From: Mobilicoccus sp032056465
GTDB taxonomy: Bacteria > Actinomycetota > Actinomycetes > Actinomycetales > Dermatophilaceae
DNA length: 11,264 bases
Direction: 5' to 3' (one strand)
NCBI RefSeq assembly: GCF_032056465.1
Contig: NZ_DAMBCL010000099.1
A program made the position numbers and the translations under genes. Within the stretch, counting starts at the first letter, position 1; each line of letters begins with the position of its first letter. Positions 1 through 6,939 of the stretch are shown here, piece by piece. Below the pieces are notes generated by a model, which made no database searches, had not been told where the DNA came from, and saw only the letters and a list, made by a program, of their open reading frames with translations.

Positions 1-872
1 GCTGGCGACCGCCGCGTAATCAACCCCCGTGTCCACCAACAGGGGTCAAGGCCCCCCGTTCGGGCTATTACGACTGGGCCACCCGGAATGGGACCGAGCC
101 GGGGCCGCGGGACCGGCGTTGGCGCCAGGTCCGCGCCCTGGTTCTTGCCGCGCACGAGGAATCAGACGAAGTTTACGGCGCCCCGCGGATCACCGCGCAG
201 CTACGCGCCGCCGGCGAGAAGGTCTCGACGAAGACGGTGGCCAAAGCGATGCGCGCCGAAGGGATCCGAGGGGTCAGTCCGCGGCCGTGGACGCCGGTGA
301 CCACGATCAGTGGTCCATCACCGCACGCGATCCCGGACCTGGTCGGGCGGCGCTTCGACACCGGCGCACTCAACAAGGTGTGGACCTCGGACATCACGTA
401 CTTGCCCACTGGTGAGGGGTGGCTGTACTTGTGCGCGGTCCGTGACGGCTGTTCGCGCCGCGTGTTGGGCTACGCCTTCAGCAACAACCTGCACACCGAC
501 CTCGTCGAGCAAGCCCTGCGGCGCGCCGTCACCTTCCGCGAGGGCTTCGACCGTGGGGTGATCCTGCACGCTGACCGAGGCTGCCAATACACCTCCCAGC
601 AGCTGCACGACGCCGCCGCCGGGCTCGGCGTGCGGCTATCGGTCGGCCGTACCGGAGTGTGCTGGGACAACGCCCAACAAGAGAGCTTCTGGGCCACGCT
701 GAAGACCGAGTATTTCAACCGACACGAGTTCGGCACCCGTGCCGCCGCGATCCGCGGTGTGAGCGAGTGGATCGAGACCCTGTACAACCGCCGCCGGCGC
801 CACAGCGCCCTCGGATTCATCAGCCCGGTAGCCTTCGAACACCGCAACACCACCGCGGCCCAGGCCGCTTAA
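1..872 (+). CDS. IS3-family transposase (OrfB-type DDE integrase), 5' end outside window
   Basis: Cuts and joins the ends of its own insertion sequence. The frame is open from base 3 to the TAA at 870-872, giving 289 residues with no start in the window, so the gene begins upstream. The ATG at 237 is internal. The N-terminal part (about bases 60-300) resembles the HTH_21 region of IS3 OrfB proteins (SGYYDWATRN, then EVYGAPRITAQLRAAGEKVS). The integrase core follows. The catalytic triad is visible: Asp in WTSDITYL (390-392), Asp in ILHADRGCQYTS (573-575) and Glu in CWDNAQQESFW (681-683). The last two are separated by 35 residues, the classic DD(35)E spacing. It ends with the usual YNRRRRHSALGF-type tail. 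The visible part shows no damage. In most IS3 elements OrfB is made by frameshifting from an upstream OrfA, which would lie off the window. Confidence 0.93.
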   Translation, partial: WRPPRNQPPCPPTGVKAPRSGYYDWATRNGTEPGPRDRRWRQVRALVLAAHEESDEVYGAPRITAQLRAAGEKVSTKTVAKAMRAEGIRGVSPRPWTPVTTISGPSPHAIPDLVGRRFDTGALNKVWTSDITYLPTGEGWLYLCAVRDGCSRRVLGYAFSNNLHTDLVEQALRRAVTFREGFDRGVILHADRGCQYTSQQLHDAAAGLGVRLSVGRTGVCWDNAQQESFWATLKTEYFNRHEFGTRAAAIRGVSEWIETLYNRRRRHSALGFISPVAFEHRNTTAAQAA

Positions 873-875
873 TCG

Positions 876-901
876 ATGTCCGTCAAACGGGGGCAACCCC
901 A
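876..901 (+). repeat. Probable right terminal inverted repeat of the IS3 element
   Basis: Four bases after the transposase stop comes a segment containing TCCGTCAAACGGGGGCAACC and ending in CCCCA. Its style, position and terminal CA match right ends of IS3-family elements (TG...CA termini). The matching left repeat is outside the window, so the exact edge is inferred. Confidence 0.5.
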
Positions 902-925
902 GGCCAGGACGAGCCTGACCGGGAG

Positions 926-983
926 TTTCGTGAACCTACAGGCAGTTCTTTCGTGAACTACCCATGGTGGGTGGTCGACGAAA
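926..983. repeat. Direct repeat plus imperfect hairpin beside the IS3 end
   Basis: TTTCGTGAACCTAC (926-939) recurs as TTTCGTGAACTAC (949-961), differing by one base. The second copy is also the left arm of an imperfect inverted repeat: 949-963 pairs with 969-983 at 12 of 15 positions around a 5-base loop centred on CCATGG. The 902-1195 interval has no credible gene. This cluster and the hairpin at 1174-1189 are the only structures seen in it. Confidence 0.5.
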
Positions 984-1173
984 CGCCGTGAGCTCTGGCG
1001 ATACAGCGCGCCGCCTCTCGTTGGCACGCCTGAATGTCGCGCATTGGCACATTCCCCGTGCGGCCCCCTGCCGCCCGGCGCTGGCCGAGCGAGGCGGCGC
1101 GGGCGACCAAGACCGGTCCACGGCACACCGAAACTCAGGACAGCCCCTCAATACGCACGAAACACGCTCAACA

Positions 1174-1189
1174 GCACCGCACTAGGTGC
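1174..1189 (-). terminator. Weak hairpin after the FRG gene, possible terminator
   Basis: Seven bases past the FRG stop codon on the minus strand, GCACC and GGTGC form a perfect 5-bp stem around a 6-base loop. Downstream sequence is only mildly T-rich (TGTTGAGCGTGTTT). It is well placed to end transcription of the defence cluster, but stem and U-tract are weak. Confidence 0.3.
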
Positions 1190-1195
1190 GACGGG

Positions 1196-2257
1196 TCAGG
1201 AGTCGTCATCTGCGAGTTCCGCCGTAGCAGCTGGCGCTTCGGGATTGAAGATCAGCTGATCCAGTTGACCCCTTGCGGGCACCTTGTCGAGGTCGAAGGC
1301 GTCGAATTTGAGGGCTTCCACGTAACCTTGAAGGTCCGGGTACATGGTCGAAGCGGACGTGTCGTACGAAGCACGCAGGTGATCGAGAATTTTCTCTCGA
1401 ATCCCATCATTGAAGATGATTGCTAGGAAATCGATTCGACGCGGTCGCCCTTTCCCCTTTTCCTCCGGCGCCATCAAGCGCGTCAATCCCTCTTCACCGG
1501 GTGGAGAACCCGCCTCATAGGGGAAGGCGTGCAAACCAGGCACGACGGGAGACGTCGATTCCACCCCGAGAAGAAAGCGGCCACGTTGAGCCGCCATTCG
1601 AACATCTTGAACCCTCGGCGTCAGCAGCACAGGATTCCCGGTGTCCCGACTGTGCGTGAGCGCGACATCCAGTGATGCCGCAGCCTGATCCGCGAAGCTG
1701 GATGTCAATCCCCCCATGGGCTCGACTGTCGTTACGTTAGCCACCGATGTGACATTAAATGCAAAGAGGGCATGTTTAGGTGAACGCCTTCTGCCAGACT
1801 CCCTACCACCTTCGTCGACTGGAGATCCACGTAGGCTTGCAGGCGGTTGGCATGCAAACCAGAGGGCAGTCATAGGATCAGTAGTCACGTCGATCAAACG
1901 AGTGGGCGCTCCATGGTGTTGCAACATCGCCAGGAGTTGCAGATCAGGCATCACTCCGCCTTCCGTGACCCCGATTCCCCAGTGATGCGCTCCGTCCAGA
2001 ATCCGCCGCTCCACCTGTCGAAGATCATCCTGATCGTTGGGATTTGAGTGCAACTTAGCCTTAGCAAAATCCCCCCGTTTTATCGCGACTTGCAGAGAGG
2101 ACAGGATCTGCCAAGAGGCGTCCGCAACCCCTCGCCAAACAAATTTTTGACCCCGCTCAAGAGTCCCGACACGCCCCACCAACCGAACGAGCTGATCGAC
2201 CGACCTGACCTCGATCCCCCACCCACTTTGGACCCAGTGATTTTTGCGCGTAGACAT
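1196..2257 (-). CDS. FRG domain-containing protein
   Basis: Biochemical function unknown. The 353-residue protein carries the hallmarks of the FRG domain (PF08867). These are the naming Phe-Arg-Gly segment as FVWRGVAD (residues 39-46), the strongly conserved block QHHGAPTRLIDVTTDP (113-128) with ALWFAC (131-136), AAQRGRFLLG (222-231), and a C-terminal TMYPDLQGY (304-312). No signal peptide or membrane segment is seen. A Gly/Arg/Ser-rich stretch at about 141-160 looks like a flexible insertion. The start is supported by an AGGAAAG ribosome binding site just upstream of the ATG. It lies 162 bases downstream of hsdR on the same strand, with its own promoter (2315-2342). Base composition appears less GC-rich than hsdR or hsdM, suggesting a separate origin. 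FRG genes are recurrently found near type I restriction loci and in defence islands, so a defence-related role is inferred, not shown. Confidence 0.88.
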   Translation of the reverse strand: MSTRKNHWVQSGWGIEVRSVDQLVRLVGRVGTLERGQKFVWRGVADASWQILSSLQVAIKRGDFAKAKLHSNPNDQDDLRQVERRILDGAHHWGIGVTEGGVMPDLQLLAMLQHHGAPTRLIDVTTDPMTALWFACQPPASLRGSPVDEGGRESGRRRSPKHALFAFNVTSVANVTTVEPMGGLTSSFADQAAASLDVALTHSRDTGNPVLLTPRVQDVRMAAQRGRFLLGVESTSPVVPGLHAFPYEAGSPPGEEGLTRLMAPEEKGKGRPRRIDFLAIIFNDGIREKILDHLRASYDTSASTMYPDLQGYVEALKFDAFDLDKVPARGQLDQLIFNPEAPAATAELADDDS

Positions 2258-2314
2258 GACTCTCTTTCCTCAGTGCCATGAACTTGTTGAGGGCATTGAG
2301 GGCCGCTCATTTCC

Positions 2315-2342
2315 ATTATGCTCATCCGCGGGTCCATTTCAA
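2315..2342 (-). promoter_or_regulatory. Sigma-70-type promoter for the FRG gene
   Basis: Read on the minus strand, TTGAAA (2342-2337) and CATAAT (2320-2315) are separated by 16 bases. Each hexamer differs from consensus at one position. Predicted transcription would begin near 2307, leaving a leader of about 50 bases that contains the AGGAAAG ribosome binding site. This is unusually good for such a GC-rich background. It implies expression of the FRG gene independent of the restriction operon. Confidence 0.6.
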
Positions 2343-2376
2343 CCGGAAATTCGCTACACGCCTCCGCACGAGAGTT

Positions 2377-2402
2377 CACTGCTGCGCGGAGTTACGGCAG
2401 TG
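2377..2402 (-). terminator. Hairpin after hsdR, weak terminator candidate
   Basis: CACTGC and GCAGTG form a 6-bp stem with a 14-base loop, 18 bases after the hsdR stop codon. There is no U-tract. It could partly separate hsdR transcription from the FRG gene, but evidence is thin. Confidence 0.2.
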
Positions 2403-2419
2403 TGCCTTCGCGCGAACTA

Positions 2420-5400
2420 CTATGCTGTCTTTTCCTTGGGCAGTGCATGGGCCCGGACATCGCGCAGTGTGCTTACGATGATCTCCAGGTCCGCGTCGGG
2501 GAACATCGTGTCGACCCGGGGCAGGTCGTCGCTGTAGGGCGATTCGAAGAGGCGGGCGGGTTCCATGACGCCGGTGGTGGTCAGTTCGTTGATGACCATT
2601 TCGACGAACCGGATCTGGTCGACGCTGTAGGCGGAGGTGTCGAGGAAGCGGGCGAAGGCTTCCATGGCCGCGGCCCGCTCCAGGCCGGCGAGAGAGCGCA
2701 GGAACAGTCCCAGCCCTCCGGTTTCAGCCACAGCCCGCTCCAGATGGGTCGCTTCGGCGCCGAGGTCGTGGAGCATCTCCTCGAGACTCGACAGGTCGGC
2801 GCGGGTGAGCTGCCTGTTGCGGCGCAGTTTCTGGATGGCGATGTGGTCGTCGTGCTCGCGCAGGTGGGCGGTGGTCTTGGCGACGAAGCGTTCCCAGTTC
2901 ATGCCGGGCGTGGTTCCAGGCAGGTGGACGTCGACCGCCTCGGTGAGGGTGTCGGCGAAGTCGGTGTAGACCGGGTTGCGGGTGCCGTCACCGACGACGA
3001 ACGCCGCCAGGTCCCGCAGCCGTAGCCGGGCGAGTTCGAGCATCGGGAGCGTCAGGTCGACCCACCATTCGTCACCGGCGATCTCTTCCAGCAGCGGCGC
3101 CTGTGCGGCGACCATGGGGATCGCGGTGCGCCCGAGGAGGTCGGTCGCGATGGCCTGCACGCTCTCGCGGATGCGCTCAGCGGTGGCGACGTCGCCGTCG
3201 AGATCGGCGACCTGGCGCCGCAGGATGAGCAGATCGAACCGTTTCGCGGGTTCGCTCCCCTGCGCTGCGGCGGTGGGCAGGCCACCGAGTTCGAGGGCGT
3301 CGTGGGCGTCCTCGGCACTGAGGGTGTCCCATGCGGCGCCGTCGCTGAACTTCACCACGAGGCGCCGGTGCGGGCGCACGAGCACGTTGTCCAGCGTCAT
3401 CCCGGAGACGAACTCGTGGAGCAGACGGGCGGTCTCCCGACGGAGGTCGGCATCGCCGCCGGCGGTGTCGAGGCCGCGGACGAGCGCAACGCGGTGCTCG
3501 TAGATCCGCTGCGTCAGGGACTTCTGGGTCGAGCCCTCGGCGGTGGGCAGGTCCTGGCTGAAGAATTCGAGGTTGCCAAGGAAGTCGAAGACGTAGAAGT
3601 CGCGCTTGTGCTCGCCCTCGCCGTACAGGTCGGGGCGCAGGCGCGTACCGCGGCCGATCATCTGCCAGAACTTGGTGCGTGAGCGCACGGGCTTGAAGAA
3701 CACCAGGTTGGCGACCTCGGGCACGTCGATGCCGGTGTCGAGCATGTCGACGCTGACGGCGATGTGCGGGTCGGACTCCGGGTCGGAGAAGGCGTCGATG
3801 AGCTGGTCGGCGTAGGAGACACCGTGGGTGATGACGCGGGCGAACCGCCCGGCGAGTTCGGGCCATCCGGCGTCGAACCGCTGGGCGATGAACTCGGCGT
3901 GCCGTTGGTTCTTGGCGAAGACGATCGTCTTGGCGAGTCGGTCGCCGCCGGCGACCTTGTGGCCGGACTCCATGAGCAGGGCGAGGACCTTGTCGACGGT
4001 GTCCTCGTTGAAGAGGAACCGGTTGATCTCGTCGGCCTCGATGGCGTCCGGCGGGCCGTCGTCACCCCAGTCGATGGTGTCCCAGGCGTCCTTCTCGTCC
4101 TGGGTGAGGTCGTCGTAGCGGATGCCGCGGCGCAGGAACGTGGTGCCGACGGAGATCCCCTTGGGCGGGACGAGGTAGTCGTCCTCGATGGCCCGGTCGA
4201 GCGAGTAGGCGTCGGTGGGGACGCCGTCCTCGAGCTGGAAGAGGCGGTAGGTGTTGTGGTCGACCTCGTCCTTGGGGGTCGCCGTGAGGCCGAGCAGCAG
4301 GGAGTCGAAGTAGGTGAAGATGTACCCGTACTTGGCGTAGATGCTGCGGTGGGCCTCGTCGATGATGACGAGGTCGAAGAACCCGGGGCCGAAGCGGCGT
4401 TGTTCGCCGTCGACCTGTTGGATGAGACCCAGCATCGTCTGGTAGGTCGAGAAATAGGTGCGACCGGTCTTGCGGGGGTCCCTGAGCAGGTTGACCGGGC
4501 CGGACTCGGGATAGTGCTCGGCGAACGCGTCGTGGGCCTGCTTGACGAGTGCCTGGCGGTCAGCGAGGAACAGGGCGTTCTTGACCCAGCCCGCGTCCAT
4601 GAGTTGTTTGACGAGGGCGACGGCGGTGCGGGTCTTGCCGGTGCCGGTGGCCATGACGAGCAGGGCGTGGCGCTGGCGGCGGTCGAAGGCGTCGCCGACG
4701 GCCGTGATGGCCCGGGACTGGTAGTAGCGGCCGGCGATCGCGGTGTCGACCGGTTCACCGGCGAGAGGGCGGCGGGTGTCGCGGCGTTGGATGAGGAGTT
4801 CCAGCTGGTCGGCGGTGGCGAACCCCTGCACGCTGCGGGGCGGGTAGCCGGAGGCGTCGTCCCAGAGAAAGTGGTCGTAGCCGTTGGTGTAGTAGATGAT
4901 CGGTCGTCGCCCGAACTGCGCCTGGAGGGCGTCGGCGTAGAGCCGGGCCTGCTCCTGCCCCTCGTGGGGGGAGCGGCGGGTGCGTTTGGCCTCGACGACG
5001 GCGAGAGGGAGCCCGTCGGCGCCCCAGAGGACGTAGTCGATGCGTCCCTCTCCGCTGGTGGTGGGCATGCCGGTGACGGGGTATTCGCGGTCGCGCGGCT
5101 GGTCGAGGGCCCATCCGGCCTCGTGGAGGAGGAGGTCGATGAACGCGTCGCGGGTCTCGGCCTCGCGGTAGTCCTGCGTGTCAGTGAGGGTCTTGGCGTC
5201 CTGCGCGGCCTTGACGTGGGCGCGCATCGCCTCGAGTTCGGCTTCGATCTCGGCCAGGCGTGCGTCGCGTTCGGCGAGGGCGATGTCGCGCGCTTCCACT
5301 TCGCGGGCGTGGGCCTCGTCCTGGTCCTTGAACTTCTGCGCGAGCCTGACGAGTTCGTCGCCGGACAGAGGCGCAGCCTGCGCGGCGAGGCGCGGGTCGA

Positions 5401-5803
5401 ACTGTTTGCCCATCGGCACCGCCTCGGGGGCGGCGGAGTACCGGAATGCGGCCCACACCATGACGAGATACAGCTCCCGCATGACCTGCAGCGCCGTGTG
5501 CGCCTGGATCGGCTTGGCCGTGTGCGCGGCTTGGTTACCGACGTTCTTGATGAGCATGAGCTTGGTCGAAATATCCTCACCCGTGATCCGCTTGAACGCC
5601 GGATCGGCGATGTGCGCCGCCAGGTCCCGCTTGTACGGCTCGTCGAGGTCGAGCAGCCGGTACAGGTGCATGACCAGCACCTCGACCGACCTCCGCGCGA
5701 GCAGACACGCCGTCGACGGATCGTTCGTCAGGTACGACTCCGCCTTCGCGCAACTCGCGTGAATCTCCGGCCACTCGGCCTTGAGGAAGTCGAAGTTGCC
5801 CAT
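2420..5803 (-). CDS. hsdR: Type I restriction endonuclease subunit R (HsdR)
   Basis: ATP-driven DNA translocase and nuclease of a type I restriction complex; it cuts unmodified DNA away from the recognition site. Starting from the ATG at 5803 (1127 residues), the N-terminus is a DUF4145-like helical domain (about 1-125). A charged coiled coil follows (about 150-200). The nuclease domain has Asp256 in GEGRIDYVL and E271-A-K273 in AVVEAKR, the PD-(D/E)xK signature. The SF2 helicase motifs follow: Walker A ATGTGKT (385-391), DEAH (482-485), TATP (507-510), the IVFAKNQRHAEF block (about 627-638) and QMIGRGTR (714-721). The remaining C-terminus should bind HsdM/HsdS. All key residues are present and the length is typical. 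The ATG shares one base with the hsdS stop (TGATG) and follows a GGTGAGG ribosome binding site. An in-frame GTG at 5806 is an alternative start. Confidence 0.96.
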   Translation of the reverse strand: MGNFDFLKAEWPEIHASCAKAESYLTNDPSTACLLARRSVEVLVMHLYRLLDLDEPYKRDLAAHIADPAFKRITGEDISTKLMLIKNVGNQAAHTAKPIQAHTALQVMRELYLVMVWAAFRYSAAPEAVPMGKQFDPRLAAQAAPLSGDELVRLAQKFKDQDEAHAREVEARDIALAERDARLAEIEAELEAMRAHVKAAQDAKTLTDTQDYREAETRDAFIDLLLHEAGWALDQPRDREYPVTGMPTTSGEGRIDYVLWGADGLPLAVVEAKRTRRSPHEGQEQARLYADALQAQFGRRPIIYYTNGYDHFLWDDASGYPPRSVQGFATADQLELLIQRRDTRRPLAGEPVDTAIAGRYYQSRAITAVGDAFDRRQRHALLVMATGTGKTRTAVALVKQLMDAGWVKNALFLADRQALVKQAHDAFAEHYPESGPVNLLRDPRKTGRTYFSTYQTMLGLIQQVDGEQRRFGPGFFDLVIIDEAHRSIYAKYGYIFTYFDSLLLGLTATPKDEVDHNTYRLFQLEDGVPTDAYSLDRAIEDDYLVPPKGISVGTTFLRRGIRYDDLTQDEKDAWDTIDWGDDGPPDAIEADEINRFLFNEDTVDKVLALLMESGHKVAGGDRLAKTIVFAKNQRHAEFIAQRFDAGWPELAGRFARVITHGVSYADQLIDAFSDPESDPHIAVSVDMLDTGIDVPEVANLVFFKPVRSRTKFWQMIGRGTRLRPDLYGEGEHKRDFYVFDFLGNLEFFSQDLPTAEGSTQKSLTQRIYEHRVALVRGLDTAGGDADLRRETARLLHEFVSGMTLDNVLVRPHRRLVVKFSDGAAWDTLSAEDAHDALELGGLPTAAAQGSEPAKRFDLLILRRQVADLDGDVATAERIRESVQAIATDLLGRTAIPMVAAQAPLLEEIAGDEWWVDLTLPMLELARLRLRDLAAFVVGDGTRNPVYTDFADTLTEAVDVHLPGTTPGMNWERFVAKTTAHLREHDDHIAIQKLRRNRQLTRADLSSLEEMLHDLGAEATHLERAVAETGGLGLFLRSLAGLERAAAMEAFARFLDTSAYSVDQIRFVEMVINELTTTGVMEPARLFESPYSDDLPRVDTMFPDADLEIIVSTLRDVRAHALPKEKTA

Positions 5804-6939
5804 CACACCTCACCCCTGAACGCTCGGGCCTGGAGGGAGGCGAACAGTTCGTCTTCCCGGGCAAGCGCCTGGAGAACCCCATCCCGTGGCTGCCGTGCGG
5901 CGTCCACGATAGTCGCAAACTCGCGCTGCTGTTCGAGCGGCGGCACTGGGAGCCTCAACTCCGAAAATTTCGATTTGGGCAGCAGCGGAAGCGTCGTCGA
6001 GGCACCCCTGGCCACGATGAGCGGCCTGATTGACCTAGTCGCCCAATAACCGTAGGCGCAATCGACATCGGGCCCCCACTCAACGGCGTTAATCTGTTGA
6101 TTGAAGGCAACTCGAGCGGACGCCAAGCCCACTTTTCCAATAGTCGCACCGATGCAGCACACAAGCGTTGCCCCTGGCTCGACCGTTCTACTGTGGGCTG
6201 CCCCTTGACTGGTCACGCTGCGGGCAACCGGAGCATCGCTCTCCAAGTCACCAGGAGTAACGAAAGGGATCTCACCCTCAAACATCCCTGGTGCGCTCGT
6301 GGGCGGAGTTTTCCCAGTTGAGACCCGACCCAAATCGCCGATAGCCCTGCGCGGGAAATTGGCGCTCGGGAAGTGCGACCGAAATAAGTTCCCAGGGAGA
6401 GCGTCAAGGTGGGCGAGGACCTGGCGGCGGTTGCTGCGGATGGCGTCGGCCTGGTCCAGGATCGCCGCGATCCGGCACTGCTCCCCCATCGAGGGAAGGT
6501 AAACCTTCACCGCCGCACTGGCTGATTGCCAAGAGAGGTTTTGCATGGAGGTTCCACGGATGAATGGCTGTAGCTGACTCTTGAATCCGGACCAGCACAT
6601 GAAGTGGAAGGCGTATCGGGGGTCGACGCGATCTCTGAATCTCAGCAGTCGGACGAAATTGGTCGCAGCTGCGGGAAACTCGAGGTCCCCCCTCCTCATG
6701 TGAGCCACCTTGCCGCAGTCGCCAGACGTCGTGATGAGCACATCTTCAGGACAAATTTGAGCCTTGTCGAACTGCGCCTGCGTGAAGCTGCGTAGCGGGG
6801 CCTTCACCCAGTTCACGGATGTTTCGGTTACAGCTCCGTTGGTAATCGCCAGCGCATCCAGGTCTGCGTCCCCGGGAGGGCTGCCCCAGTACCCTGAAAC
6901 TGACTCCTGCACCAGCTCCGCGAGTCGCACCCACGTCAT
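5803..6939 (-). CDS. hsdS: Type I restriction-modification specificity subunit S (HsdS)
   Basis: Recognises the bipartite DNA target and directs both methylation and restriction. It has 378 residues with the standard two-repeat plan. The first target recognition domain spans about 1-145. A conserved spacer helix region follows (PSMGEQCRIAAILDQADAIR, about 149-168, then LAHLDALPGNLF). The second target recognition domain spans about 195-325. The second conserved helix begins at PVPPLEQQREFA (331-342) and runs to the C-terminus. Both halves hold the expected sequences preceding the helices (VKVYLPSMGEQ and LRLPVPPLEQQ). The start is the ATG of an ATGA overlap with the end of hsdM. The long upstream extension of this frame is only an out-of-frame reading of hsdM. 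The variable domains appear less GC-rich than the flanking genes, as often seen where these domains are exchanged. The recognition sequence cannot be read from the protein. Confidence 0.95.
   Translation of the reverse strand: MTWVRLAELVQESVSGYWGSPPGDADLDALAITNGAVTETSVNWVKAPLRSFTQAQFDKAQICPEDVLITTSGDCGKVAHMRRGDLEFPAAATNFVRLLRFRDRVDPRYAFHFMCWSGFKSQLQPFIRGTSMQNLSWQSASAAVKVYLPSMGEQCRIAAILDQADAIRSNRRQVLAHLDALPGNLFRSHFPSANFPRRAIGDLGRVSTGKTPPTSAPGMFEGEIPFVTPGDLESDAPVARSVTSQGAAHSRTVEPGATLVCCIGATIGKVGLASARVAFNQQINAVEWGPDVDCAYGYWATRSIRPLIVARGASTTLPLLPKSKFSELRLPVPPLEQQREFATIVDAARQPRDGVLQALAREDELFASLQARAFRGEV

Larger units (their letters stand above)
1..901 (+). mobile_element. IS3-family insertion sequence, right part
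   Basis: This is the right-hand portion of an IS3-family element. It comprises the transposase 3' region plus about 29 bases after the stop codon. The left end, OrfA and left repeat lie outside the window. The right boundary at 901 is inferred from the inverted-repeat-like end that finishes in CA. The target-site duplication cannot be checked without the left end. Confidence 0.7.

Noticed and set aside
1034..1426. Plus-strand frame overlapping the 3' end of the FRG gene
   Set aside because: No ribosome binding site or domain; it overlaps a supported gene on the other strand.
3658..5580. Minus-strand frame of 640 codons inside hsdR
   Set aside because: Ser/Pro/Thr/Arg-rich out-of-frame reading of hsdR.
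3764..6049. Plus-strand open frame of 761 codons antisense to hsdR
   Set aside because: Val/Gly/Glu-rich shadow produced by high GC opposite a gene with all functional motifs; no recognisable domain.
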